A DNA stretch of 50,580 nt from Deltaproteobacteria bacterium. GTDB lineage: Bacteria > Desulfobacterota > Desulfobulbia > Desulfobulbales > JAGXFP01. How positions within the stretch are numbered: the stretch's first letter is position 1; the number at the start of each line of letters is the position of its first letter. Made by a program: the position numbers and the translations under genes. Below the pieces are notes generated by a model, which worked only from the letters and a program-made list of their open reading frames with translations, was not told the origin of the DNA and ran no database searches. Shown one piece after another: positions 36,602-45,056 of the stretch. The stretch spans positions 1 through 50,580 of the forward strand of contig JAGVGT010000003.1 of the NCBI GenBank assembly GCA_020056965.1. The letters run 5' to 3'.

Positions 36602-39297
36602 TGATGGTCGAAACTGACGATAAACGTCCTTCTCCCGAAGCCTTGCTGAAACTTGCTCAGGCTGAGGAAGTTGAGGCCGGGCAGGGGAAGTTGAACATCT
36701 TCCTCGGTTATGCCGCCGGGGTAGGCAAGACCTATGCCATGCTCGAAATGGCCCGGCAGCGGCGCCAGAGCGGGGCGGATGTGGTGGTGGGCTACGTCGA
36801 ATCGCACGGCCGGGCCGAGACCGATGCCCTGTTGGCAGGGCTGGAGATAATCCCCAAGGCTGCCATCGTCTATCAAGGGGTGAGTCTGCCGGAACTGGAT
36901 CTGGACGCGGTGCTGGCCCGCAAGCCCCAGATCGCCCTGGTCGATGAGCTGGCCCATAGCAACCCCCCCGGTTCCCGCCATGAGAAGCGCTGGCAGGACG
37001 TGCTGGAGATCTTGAACGGCGGCATCGACGTCTACACCACGGTCAATATCCAGCACTTCGAAAGCCTGAATGATGTGGTGGCCCAGCTCACCGGGGTGGT
37101 GGTGCGGGAAACGGTGCCCGACCTGCTGCTCGACCGGGCGGCGGAGCTCCGCCTGGTTGATATCACTCCGGACGACCTCTTGCAGCGCTTGCAGGAGGGC
37201 AAAGTCTATGTCCCAGAGCAGGCCACCAAGGCCATGGAGAAGTTCTTCCAGGCCGGTAATCTGATCGCCCTGCGGGAATTGTCCATGCGCCACGCCGCCA
37301 CCCGGGTGGACGATCAGATGCGCGCCTATCAGGAAAGCCGCGCCCTGCCCGGACCGAGATCGGTGGCCGAGCGGTTGCTGGTCTGCATCAGCGGCAGCCC
37401 CTTCAGCGAGCGGTTGCTGCGGATCACCCGCCGTCTGGCCAACGAGATGAAGGCACCCTGGTATGCCGTGTATGTCGAACCTCCCGGCAGCGACAAATTC
37501 GCCCGGGAAAACCGCGACCGAATCTGGCGCGACCTGCGCCTCGCCGAAAACATGGGCGCCCAGGTGGCCAGCATTACCGCCACTTCGGTGGCCGAAGCCC
37601 TGGTTGACTACGCCCAGCGCCACAACATCACCAAGATGGTGGTCGGCAAACCGGCCAAGTCGCGCTGGCGGGAGCTGCTACGGCCGCCCATCGTCGATCA
37701 GGTGATCCGCCGCAGCGGCCAGATCGATGTCTTCGTGGTCTCTATCCGGCCCCTGGAAAATCGCCCCAGGGAATTGTCCGGCCCGCGCCCGAAAATTCCC
37801 TGGTCCGGCCATCTCGGCGCCCTGGGCCTGGTGCTGGGGGCGTCACTGTTCTGCGTGCTGATCCGCCCCTTCTTCTCGCCGACCAACATGGTGATGATCT
37901 ACCTCCTGGCAGTGGTGGTGGCCGCGATCCGGCTGGGGCGGGCGCCCGCCATCCTCACCGCCTTTCTGGGGGTGCTGGCCTTTGACTGGTTCTTCGTGCC
38001 GCCCGCCTTCACCTTCGAAGTTGCCAACAGCGAGTATCTATTAACCTTCGCGGCGTTGTTTGTCGTCGGTGTAGTGATCTCCACCCTGGTGGCCCGGGGC
38101 CGCGAACGGGCTGAGGCCATGTGGCTGCGCGAGCTGCAGACCGCCAGCCTCTACCACCTTAGCCGCGACCTGGCGATGGCCGCCGATACCTTCGCCATTA
38201 TCAAGGCGGTTCAGCGCAACCTGACCGAGAGCCTGAACGGTGAACCTTTATTCTTTCAGCCCATCGGCGAGCAGCTGGAATTTGTCGATTCCGGCGAAGG
38301 CCCTACCCCTGACCTCAAGGAACAGGCGGTGGCGGCCTGGGCCTTCCGCAATCAGCAGTCGGCCGGGCGCGGTACCGATACCCTGGGTTCGGCGGCGTTC
38401 CTGTATTTACCCCTGAAGGGTTCGGCCAGCCTGATGGGGGTGCTGGGCGTCAAGCTGGCCAAGGATGACGATTACACCTCCCAGCAGCATCGGCTGCTGC
38501 TGGATGCCTTCGCCGGGCAGACCGCCATGGCCCTGGAACGGGTGCATCTCACCCAGCAGGCCGGGCAGGCCCAGATTCTGGCTACCCGGGAAAATCTGGA
38601 GCGGGCGCTCTTGAACTCCATCTCCCATGATCTGCGGACCCCGCTCTCTTCGATAACCGGCATTCTCACCAGCCTCAGGGAGCCGGGTAACGGTCTGAGT
38701 CCCGAGGGCCGAAATGAACTACTGGCCACCGCCTGCAGTGAGGCCGCCCGCTTGAACCGCTTTGTCGGTAATCTGCTCGATATGACGCGGATTGAAGCGG
38801 GCGGAGTAAAGTTGAAACTGGAGCCCTGCGATCTCCAGGACCTGGTCGGTTGCGCTCTGGCCCATCTCGAATCCCGGTTGGCCGGGCGGCCGGTCAACGT
38901 CGAGGTGCCGGCCGATTTGCCCTTGGTGCTATTGGACCTGGTACTGATGAACCAGGTGCTGATTAATCTGCTGGAGAATAGTGTCAAATTTTCCCCGGTG
39001 GGCAGCGCCATCGACCTGGCCGTCCGGATTGACCGGAGCGCTTTGCTTATCGAAATTGGTGACCATGGCCAGGGGCTGCCCGAACCGGAGCTCAAGAAAA
39101 TCTTCGACAAGTTCTACATGGTGCCGAGGCCGGAAGGCGGCGGTGGTACCGGCTTGGGGCTGTCCATCTGCAAGGGGATCGTCGAGGCGCACGGTGGCAC
39201 GATCCGGGCGGAGAACCGGGACGGCGGCGGCCTCAGGATCATCGTCCGGCTCCCTCTGAAGCTGGCGCCGGAGGAGGGTGAGTCACATGGACAGTAG
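36601..39297 (+). CDS. kdpD: Osmosensitive potassium sensor histidine kinase
   Basis: Sensor for low potassium that phosphorylates KdpE. About 898 residues: N-terminal KdpD domain with Walker A GYAAGVGKTYAMLEMA, a USP domain (about 258-385), four membrane helices (about 405-500), a GAF-like region, the HisKA box NSISHDLRTPLSS (His about 676) and an HATPase end (NQVLINLLENSVKFSP, GGTGLGLSICKGIV). The USP domain carries VCISGSPFSERLLR (37381-37422), resembling the SxS motif that binds c-di-AMP in Gram-positive KdpD, whereas E. coli KdpD lacks it. Three adjacent starts are possible (36598, 36601, 36604). Confidence 0.95.
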   Translation: MMVETDDKRPSPEALLKLAQAEEVEAGQGKLNIFLGYAAGVGKTYAMLEMARQRRQSGADVVVGYVESHGRAETDALLAGLEIIPKAAIVYQGVSLPELDLDAVLARKPQIALVDELAHSNPPGSRHEKRWQDVLEILNGGIDVYTTVNIQHFESLNDVVAQLTGVVVRETVPDLLLDRAAELRLVDITPDDLLQRLQEGKVYVPEQATKAMEKFFQAGNLIALRELSMRHAATRVDDQMRAYQESRALPGPRSVAERLLVCISGSPFSERLLRITRRLANEMKAPWYAVYVEPPGSDKFARENRDRIWRDLRLAENMGAQVASITATSVAEALVDYAQRHNITKMVVGKPAKSRWRELLRPPIVDQVIRRSGQIDVFVVSIRPLENRPRELSGPRPKIPWSGHLGALGLVLGASLFCVLIRPFFSPTNMVMIYLLAVVVAAIRLGRAPAILTAFLGVLAFDWFFVPPAFTFEVANSEYLLTFAALFVVGVVISTLVARGRERAEAMWLRELQTASLYHLSRDLAMAADTFAIIKAVQRNLTESLNGEPLFFQPIGEQLEFVDSGEGPTPDLKEQAVAAWAFRNQQSAGRGTDTLGSAAFLYLPLKGSASLMGVLGVKLAKDDDYTSQQHRLLLDAFAGQTAMALERVHLTQQAGQAQILATRENLERALLNSISHDLRTPLSSITGILTSLREPGNGLSPEGRNELLATACSEAARLNRFVGNLLDMTRIEAGGVKLKLEPCDLQDLVGCALAHLESRLAGRPVNVEVPADLPLVLLDLVLMNQVLINLLENSVKFSPVGSAIDLAVRIDRSALLIEIGDHGQGLPEPELKKIFDKFYMVPRPEGGGGTGLGLSICKGIVEAHGGTIRAENRDGGGLRIIVRLPLKLAPEEGESHGQ

Positions 39298-39991
39298 CGG
39301 GGTTGCGACCGGTGTCAGGATTCTGGTGGTGGACGACGAGGTGGCGATCCAGCGTTTCCTCAAGACCGTGTTGGGGAGTGAGGGGTTCAGCGTCCACCAG
39401 GCCGAAACCGGCAAGCTGGCCCTGGTGGCGGCGGCTGTGGTCCGGCCGGAGCTGATCCTGCTTGATCTGGGGTTGCCCGATCTGGACGGGGTTGAGGTGA
39501 TCAGGCGGATTCGCGAGTGGTCGCCGGTGCCGATCATTGTTCTCTCGGTCCGGGAGCGGGAAGACGATAAGGTCCAGGCCCTGGACGCCGGCGCCGACGA
39601 CTATCTGACCAAGCCTTTCGGGAGTGGCGAACTCCTGGCCCGGATCCGGGTGGCCTTGCGTCGCGCCGTCCAAGAGGCCCCGGAGCCGGTCTATAAAATT
39701 GGCGAATTGGAGGTTGATCTGGGCCATCGCCGGGTCACGGTGCAGGGCAGGGAAGTGCAGCTCACCCCCACCGAATACGATCTGTTGCGCCTCCTGGTCA
39801 GTCATGCCGGCAAGGTCCTCACCCACCGCCAGATCCTCAAGCAGATCTGGGGGGCCGGTTATCTGGAGCAGCCCCATGTGCTGCGGGTCAATATCAGTAA
39901 TCTCCGCCACAAGCTTGAAACGGATTCCTCCCGCCCCCGCTACATCCTCACCGAGGCCGGGGTGGGTTACCGGCTGAAGGGTGATTACTGA
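39287..39991 (+). CDS. kdpE: KDP operon response regulator
   Basis: OmpR/PhoB-type regulator activating kdp. Receiver domain with ILVVDDEVAIQRFLK, the phosphoacceptor in LILLDLGLPDLDG and the Lys of DDYLTKPFG; winged-helix DNA-binding domain with VQLTPTEYDLLRLLVSHAGK and LETDSSRPRYILTEAGVGYR. ATG 39287 is about nine bases after GAGGAGG and is preferred over GTG 39278, which would abut the site. It overlaps the end of kdpD by 11 bases. It ends the kdp operon. Confidence 0.96.
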   Translation: MDSSGVATGVRILVVDDEVAIQRFLKTVLGSEGFSVHQAETGKLALVAAAVVRPELILLDLGLPDLDGVEVIRRIREWSPVPIIVLSVREREDDKVQALDAGADDYLTKPFGSGELLARIRVALRRAVQEAPEPVYKIGELEVDLGHRRVTVQGREVQLTPTEYDLLRLLVSHAGKVLTHRQILKQIWGAGYLEQPHVLRVNISNLRHKLETDSSRPRYILTEAGVGYRLKGDY

Positions 39992-39993
39992 AG

Positions 39994-40060
39994 GGCGAAC
40001 CGGAGAACCGCAGAATATCGAACCGCGGAACCGCAGAAGTTTAAAGATGTAGCGAGGGCA
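39994..40060. repeat. Second copy of the AACCGCAGAATATC repeat, after kdpE
   Basis: GGCGAACCGGAGAACCGCAG followed by AATATCGAACCGCGGAACCG matches, in the opposite orientation, the right arm of the repeat at 33725-33775. The two copies flank kdpBCDE. Confidence 0.75.
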
Positions 40061-40150
40061 GAACGAAAATATAACCCCTTTTTCCATTTGTCGTTGGTTG
40101 CATATTCGTGTTTGACCGCACTCCAGGTGTTTTGTGGCAATTGCCAGCTG

Positions 40151-40235
40151 GGCACCCTTCGACAGGCTCAGGGTGATCGGAGTATCTGTTTGAAAGAGTA
40201 ATAACCGTTCATCCTGAGCCTGTCGAAGGGTAGCC
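40151..40235. repeat. Palindromic repeat, CCCTTCGACAGGCTCAGG type
   Basis: Arms GGGCACCCTTCGACAGGCTC and GAGCCTGTCGAAGGGTAGCC form a long hairpin around an AT-rich centre. Same family as 17609-17706. Together with 39994-40060 it fills much of the 445-base gap between kdpE and htpX; no gene was found there. Confidence 0.8.
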
Positions 40236-40305
40236 CAAATTAGCCACATTCTCCGAAAGAACTAACCAAACGGGACACTGGCTGGATCAATCGCCAGGTG
40301 GAATC

Positions 40306-40334
40306 TTGACAGTCACCCCGGCCGTGGTTAAAAA
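40306..40334 (+). promoter_or_regulatory. Possible htpX promoter
   Basis: TTGACA (40306-40311), a 17-base spacer and TAAAAA (40329-40334), about 100 bases upstream of htpX. The -35 is consensus, the -10 is weak. No heat-shock sigma-32 pattern was recognised. Confidence 0.4.
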
Positions 40335-40436
40335 TCGCAGCAGTGAGGTGATACTGGCCGCTTGCCTATTGGAGGCCGTGATAATCATCCAACCGCGCCC
40401 GGCTGGCGCCGCTTTTTGAGTTAAGGAGAATCTGAA

Positions 40437-41309
40437 ATGAAACGGGTAATGTTGTTCCTGGTTACCAACCTGGCGGTGATCGTGGTGCTGTCGCTGGTCG
40501 CCAGCCTGCTGGGGGTCAATCGCTTCCTGACCGCCAACGGCCTGAACCTCGGCATGCTGCTGGTTTTCGCGGCGGTGATGGGCTTCGGCGGCGCCTTTAT
40601 TTCTCTGCTGCTTTCCAAGACCATGGCCAAGTGGTCCACCGGCGCCAAGGTCATCGAGACCCCCGCCAACCAGACCGAGCGCTGGCTGGTGGACACCGTC
40701 CGCCATTTGGCCGGTAAGGCCGGGTTGGCCATGCCCCAGGTGGCCATCTATGACGGCGCCCCCAACGCCTTCGCCACCGGTGCTACCCGCAACAACTCGC
40801 TGGTGGCGGTCTCCACCGGACTTCTGGACAGTATGACCCGCGAGGAGGCCGAGGCGGTGCTGGCCCATGAGGTGAGCCACATCGCCAACGGTGATATGGT
40901 CACCCTGACCCTGGTCCAGGGGGTGATGAACACCTTCGTGATCTTCCTCTCCCGGGTGATGGGCTATCTGGTGGACAGCTTTCTGCGCCGCGGCGATCGC
41001 GACTCCGGCCCCGGCATTGGCTACATGATCAGTGTGATTTTCTTCGATATCGTCTTCGGCATCCTGGCCAGCATCGTGGTCATGTACTTCTCGCGGCAGC
41101 GGGAGTTCCGGGCCGATGCGGGGGCCGCCCAACTCCTGGGCACCCCGAGCCCAATGGTCGCCGCCCTGCAGCGGTTGGGCGGGATCGAGGTGGAGCCGTT
41201 GCCCCAGAGCCTGGCCACCGCCGGGATCACCGACAAGAAAAGCATGTTCTCCCTCTTCGCCAGCCACCCGCCCATCGAAGAGCGCATCGCCGCCCTGCGC
41301 GGCCGCTGA
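40437..41309 (+). CDS. htpX: Membrane zinc protease HtpX
   Basis: Inner-membrane M48 metallopeptidase that degrades misfolded membrane proteins. The 290 residues comprise two N-terminal helices (about 4-25 and 35-55), [20 protein letters not shown], the catalytic [13 protein letters not shown] (HExxH), two further helices and the third zinc-ligand region [15 protein letters not shown], then [16 protein letters not shown]. All family motifs are intact. AAGGAG precedes the ATG. It is a single-gene unit. Confidence 0.96.
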   Translation: MKRVMLFLVTNLAVIVVLSLVASLLGVNRFLTANGLNLGMLLVFAAVMGFGGAFISLLLSKTMAKWSTGAKVIETPANQTERWLVDTVRHLAGKAGLAMPQVAIYDGAPNAFATGATRNNSLVAVSTGLLDSMTREEAEAVLAHEVSHIANGDMVTLTLVQGVMNTFVIFLSRVMGYLVDSFLRRGDRDSGPGIGYMISVIFFDIVFGILASIVVMYFSRQREFRADAGAAQLLGTPSPMVAALQRLGGIEVEPLPQSLATAGITDKKSMFSLFASHPPIEERIAALRGR

Positions 41310-41319
41310 TTTGTTGGTT

Positions 41320-41347
41320 GGCCTGGTCGGATTTGTCCGACCAGGCC
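41320..41347. repeat. Hairpin after htpX
   Basis: GGCCTGGTCGG and CCGACCAGGCC pair perfectly with a 6-base loop, 11 bases after the htpX stop, followed by further GACCAGG units. There is no T run, so termination would be weak or Rho-aided. Confidence 0.55.
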
Positions 41348-41540
41348 GACCAGGATGACCAGTTCAACTTGCAGTCTCCGAGTCTTTCCCGACCTCCCGG
41401 ACAAATTCTCTTTCGCCCATAAATCAGTTTTGTGGCCGGCGCCACGGTGTGATACTTTTTCTTCAGGTGTGTGAAGGATTACTGAAAATGTCCCGGCAAT
41501 CAGTCCGGCTTTCAGACCGGTAACATCTTGGAGGAAGGTG

Positions 41541-42545
41541 ATGGCTCGTCTCGAAAAAAAGCAGATCGGCGATGAACTTCTGGCGCGGATTCATGCGGAG
41601 ATTATTCCTCTGTTCGGCCTGGCCATCAGCGATCACGAGGTGATTTTTGTCAATCCGCATCTGCCAAAATGCTGGGAAGTGGAGAAATGCGAAAAGTACG
41701 GGTGTCCGATCCATGGTCATGAGCAGCAGCGCTGCTGGCAGGTAGCCGGCACCTTCTGTGGCGGTGGCACCCAGGGCGACTTTGTTGACAAATACAGTTC
41801 CTGCGTGAAGTGCGACGTTTTCAAGAAGGCCTGCCCCAGCCTGGTCGAGGAACTGGGCGAACAGCTGAACAACATGCTCTTCCTGCTGCGCAAACAGCGG
41901 CGCCGGACCCTTGAAGAGATCGGCAAGATCGGCTACCTAAACCGGGAGTTAACCACCTCCCTGGAAAGCCTCGACGCCAAGAACCGGGAAATCCAGGAAA
42001 TGGTGATTACCGACACCCTGACCGGCCTTTATAACCGCCATTATCTGTTTACCGTGCTGGAAGACGAGGTTGCCCGCTGCTATCGCGGCACCAGATATAC
42101 CTTTTCGATGCTGATGATGGACGTCGATAACTTCAAAGCCTTCAACGATACCTACGGTCATCCGGAAGGCGACCGGGTGTTGAGTTCCTTCGGCAAGTTG
42201 CTGAAGGAGGTTCTCCGTAAATCCGACCGCGCCTTCCGTTACGGCGGCGAGGAGTTTGTCGTGATTCTGCCCGACACCGACCAGACCATTGCTTATATCA
42301 TCGGGGAGCGGATTCGCTGCGCTTTCAGTGAGCGGGCGTTCCTGGTCGGCCAGGGTTTTGACGGCGGCGGGTCGGTGTTCAAGACGGTTAGTGTCGGTAT
42401 TGCCTGCCATGAACCTGGTCTGGACGGCAGTCAGCTGTTGGCCAGGGCCGATGAGGCCATGTACCAAGCCAAGAGCCGGGGTAGGGATCAGACCGTCCGC
42501 TACGGTGAGGGGGGAGGGGGAGAAGTAAACCTTGGAGCTGCCTAG
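41541..42545 (+). CDS. Diguanylate cyclase with N-terminal Cys-rich (two-CW-like) domain
   Basis: Synthesises cyclic di-GMP from two GTP. The 334 residues comprise a Cys-rich region (about 40-100: CWEVEKCEKYGCPI, QRCWQVAGTFCGGG, CVKCDVFKKACP) with two Cys-Trp pairs, a coiled-coil linker (about 105-155) and a GGDEF domain (DTLTGLYNRHYLF, active RYGGEEFVVI). An RxxD inhibitory site (RKSD) lies five residues before GGEEF, so product feedback is expected. The nine or so cysteines could bind a metal cluster or heme and sense redox state; this is inference. ATG 41541 after GGAGG is used. Confidence 0.92.
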   Translation: MARLEKKQIGDELLARIHAEIIPLFGLAISDHEVIFVNPHLPKCWEVEKCEKYGCPIHGHEQQRCWQVAGTFCGGGTQGDFVDKYSSCVKCDVFKKACPSLVEELGEQLNNMLFLLRKQRRRTLEEIGKIGYLNRELTTSLESLDAKNREIQEMVITDTLTGLYNRHYLFTVLEDEVARCYRGTRYTFSMLMMDVDNFKAFNDTYGHPEGDRVLSSFGKLLKEVLRKSDRAFRYGGEEFVVILPDTDQTIAYIIGERIRCAFSERAFLVGQGFDGGGSVFKTVSVGIACHEPGLDGSQLLARADEAMYQAKSRGRDQTVRYGEGGGGEVNLGAA

Positions 42546-42597
42546 CCTTGGCCCGTTCGGGCTGGGGTACTTCCTGGCCCGCCGATGGAATCGTAAA

Positions 42598-42640
42598 CGC
42601 AAAAAGCCCGGAGGAGCGCGTGCTCCCCGGGCTTTTTGCG
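42598..42640. terminator. Bidirectional terminator between cyclase and second adenylate kinase
   Basis: CGCAAAAAGCCCGG with AGGAGC pairs with GCTCC-C-CGGGCTTTTTGCG; A and T runs on both sides let it serve the converging genes on either strand. Confidence 0.88.
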
Positions 42641-42658
42641 TTTTGGTGCTAAAACTGC

Positions 42659-43336
42659 TTAGGCCAACTTGGACATGATTGCTTCGCTGACCTCCGGGAT
42701 CGCCGAACGGCCGTCCACGGAGATGACCTTGGCGGTGCCGAGGCCCTTGAAGTAGTTGACGGCGGCCATGGTGCCGGTCTTGTCGTCGTAGTAGATGTCG
42801 TGCCGCTTGTCGATGGCGGTGTCGTCCTGGTCGTCGGCGCGGGTCTTCAAGTCGCCGCCGCAGACCCGGCAGACGATCTTGCCGTCTTTCTCCACCGGCT
42901 TGATGGCCTCGAAGGCCACGTGGTTGGGGTGGTTGTTGTCGTTGACGCAGAGACGGCGGCCGGTGATGCGCAGCTTGGCGACGTCGCGGGGCAGGACGAT
43001 TTCGACCACATAGTCGAGCTTGATGCCGGCGTCATTCAAGGCCTTGGCCAGGGTCTCGGCCTGTACCTTGTTGCGGGGGAAGCCGTCCAAAATCCAGCCC
43101 TTCTTGCAGTCGTCTGCCTTCAAGCGGTCGAGGATCATCGGGATGGTGATGCCATCGGGAACCAGATCGCCGCGGTCGATATATTCCTTGGCCTGTTTGC
43201 CCAGCTCGGTGCCGCCGCCGATGTTCAGGCGGAAGATGGCGCCGGACTCGATGTGGGGGAGGTTGTACTTCTTCTGGACGATGGCGCCCTGGGTGCCCTT
43301 GCCGCTGCCGTTCGGTCCGAATACCAGGATGTTCAT
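42659..43336 (-). CDS. Second, divergent adenylate kinase
   Basis: A 225-residue nucleoside monophosphate kinase. MNILVFGPNGSGKGTQGAIV is the P-loop, IESGAIFRLNIGGG replaces the usual STGD AMP-site start, and WILDGFPRNKVQAETLAKAL and DQDDTAIDKRHDIYYD are intact. The lid is longer than in the first adk, with CVNDNNHPNH and CRVCGGDLKTRADD giving a Cys/His set that could bind zinc. ATG 43336 with AAAGGAG upstream is preferred over the frame start at 43354. Deltaproteobacterial genomes can carry two adenylate kinases; the substrate preference of this one (AMP or another NMP) is not evident. Confidence 0.88.
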   Translation of the reverse strand: MNILVFGPNGSGKGTQGAIVQKKYNLPHIESGAIFRLNIGGGTELGKQAKEYIDRGDLVPDGITIPMILDRLKADDCKKGWILDGFPRNKVQAETLAKALNDAGIKLDYVVEIVLPRDVAKLRITGRRLCVNDNNHPNHVAFEAIKPVEKDGKIVCRVCGGDLKTRADDQDDTAIDKRHDIYYDDKTGTMAAVNYFKGLGTAKVISVDGRSAIPEVSEAIMSKLA

Positions 43337-43698
43337 GACTGCTCCTTTGTGCAATTGGGATTGAAGTATATGACTTTCCGCCTCGCTGAACCCTCAGCGG
43401 GACGAATAAACGTGGCCGGTTTTAAGGCGGTCGGCGGACTATAAAATAAATAATTCGGCCTGCCAATAATTAACCTGTGTAATTCCCGCGGTGTCCCGAG
43501 GCTTTTCGAAATCGTATTGTAACATGGTCTTTTGGAGCCGGTTTTGTGGCCGGTTGGCGGGCGCTTGGTATTTGCATATTCTGTCGGCTGTAGCTCGATA
43601 ACTTGGGTAGTGGCTAGTGGTTTTTCCGGATTTGTGCTATTAAACAACAACTGTCGCCCGGTTGTTAGAGAAGGTTTGACCAATATAAGGTTCTTGCC
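43337..43698. other. Divergent promoter region of adk-like and channel genes
   Basis: 362 bases, AT-rich in part, no supported gene. It contains the dyad CGCTGA-ACCC-TCAGCG (43384-43399), about 50 bases upstream of the adenylate kinase start. No convincing promoter hexamer pair was seen. Confidence 0.4.
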
Positions 43699-44730
43699 AT
43701 GTTTGACCGATTTTCCATATCACCACCCCTGCAGACGACCAGGCGTTTCGCCGTTGCTTTTCTGCTGCTGGCGGCGCTTCTGGCCTTCGGGACCACTGGT
43801 TTCATGCTGATCGAGGGCGGGGCGTTTCTGGACAGTCTGTACATGACGGTGATCACCATCACCACCGTCGGCTATGGCGAGATAGTCCATCTGAGTACGG
43901 CCGGCCGGATTTTCAACATGTTCCTGATTATGATCGGGGTGGCCTTTGTCCTGTATATGTTCAGCAAGATTACCGAGGACGTGGTGGAAGGCGGCCTGCG
44001 GGCAACTATTGGGAGAATGAGGATGAAGAAGGATGTCGCCAAGCTGCGCAATCATTACATCGTCTGCGGTTACGGCCGAATCGGTAAGGTGATCTGCAAG
44101 ATTCTCGAGGACAACAATCGGTCGTTCGTGGTGATCGAGAAGAGCACTCACAAGATTCCCGCCATCGTCGAACAGGGCTATCTGGTCCTGGAGGGGGAGG
44201 CCTCCGATGATCAGATTCTCATGGACGCCGGGATCATGAGAGCCAAGGGATTAATCGCCGTGGTCTCTTCCGATGCCGACACCGTTTACATTACCCTCTC
44301 GGCCCGCGGGATCCGGCCGGATTTCTTTATCATGGCCCGTTCGAGCGGCGAAGAGGGGGCCGAGACCAAGCTGATCCGGGCCGGGGCCAACAAGGTTCTT
44401 TCCCCTTACTATATCGGGGCCACCCGCATGGCCCAGCAGCTGGTGCGGCCGACAGTCATCGACTTCATCGATCTGGCCGTCCACGGCGGCGAACTGGGTC
44501 TGCGCTTGGAGGAGATGGTGGTTTCGGCCGATTCGAAACTGGCCGGCTCCTCCCTGATGGAGTCGGGGATTCGCAAGGATTACGACCTGATTGTGGTGGC
44601 GATCAAGCGGACCGGTGGTGAGATGCAGTTCAACCCCAGCCCCAACACCCCGATTTCTGCCGCCGACACCCTGGTGGTCCTGGGTAACCACAAGGACATC
44701 AAGGAACTGGAGGAAGCTTTGCGGGGGTAG
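43699..44730 (+). CDS. RCK-domain potassium channel (Kch/MthK type)
   Basis: A 343-residue two-helix potassium channel: TM1 (about 17-38), pore loop with the filter TITTVGYGE, TM2 (about 70-92). A cytoplasmic RCK_N domain with the Rossmann motif VCGYGRIGKVICKIL and an RCK_C domain (about 260-343, ADTLVVLGNHKDIKELEEAL) follow. RCK_C domains are known c-di-AMP receptors in other bacteria, and CdaA is encoded in this window; regulation here is inference. AAGG precedes the ATG. It adds a passive K pathway to the Kdp pump nearby. Confidence 0.93.
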   Translation: MFDRFSISPPLQTTRRFAVAFLLLAALLAFGTTGFMLIEGGAFLDSLYMTVITITTVGYGEIVHLSTAGRIFNMFLIMIGVAFVLYMFSKITEDVVEGGLRATIGRMRMKKDVAKLRNHYIVCGYGRIGKVICKILEDNNRSFVVIEKSTHKIPAIVEQGYLVLEGEASDDQILMDAGIMRAKGLIAVVSSDADTVYITLSARGIRPDFFIMARSSGEEGAETKLIRAGANKVLSPYYIGATRMAQQLVRPTVIDFIDLAVHGGELGLRLEEMVVSADSKLAGSSLMESGIRKDYDLIVVAIKRTGGEMQFNPSPNTPISAADTLVVLGNHKDIKELEEALRG

Positions 44731-44802
44731 TTAACCCTGGGCGGTTCCTCGCCACACGCCAGATGCACGGTCTCGTTGCGTGCGCTTGCTTCCTGTTTCT
44801 AT

Positions 44803-44962
44803 TTTGATTTGAAATTCTGATTACCATCGAACTTCAGTAGCCGTAGAGGGTAGGTCGTGTTGAGGAACGAAACGCGACGATCTGGCATGGTGGGATTAAC
44901 TTCGGAAGTGTTGCGTTACGCGATACAGCCGCTAACGCAACCTACACCTTTGATTTGAAATT
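44803..44962. repeat. Palindromic element flanked by 14-bp direct repeats
   Basis: TTTGATTTGAAATT occurs at 44803-44816 and 44949-44962 in the same orientation. Between them is an imperfect palindrome that starts GTAGGTCGTGTTGAGGAACG (44851) and ends GCTAACGCAACCTAC (44945). The direct repeats look like target duplication or recombination sites around a mobile palindrome. The 326-base gap holds no gene. Confidence 0.65.
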
Positions 44963-44998
44963 GGCATTACCCGCCTGGCTTGGCGAGCCGTGCTGATA

Positions 44999-45041
44999 CA
45001 AAAAAACCGGCGCACCCCAGTTGGGGACGCCGGTTTTTTTT
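44999..45041. terminator. Bidirectional terminator after ybeY-pdxJ
   Basis: AAAAAAACCGGCG-CA-CCCCA and TGGGG-A-CGCCGGTTTTTTTT form a 14-pair stem with two short internal mismatches and T runs in both directions; it ends the leftward pdxJ message and may also stop the rightward channel message. Confidence 0.9.
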
Positions 45042-45056
45042 GTGCGGAGGTAATGG

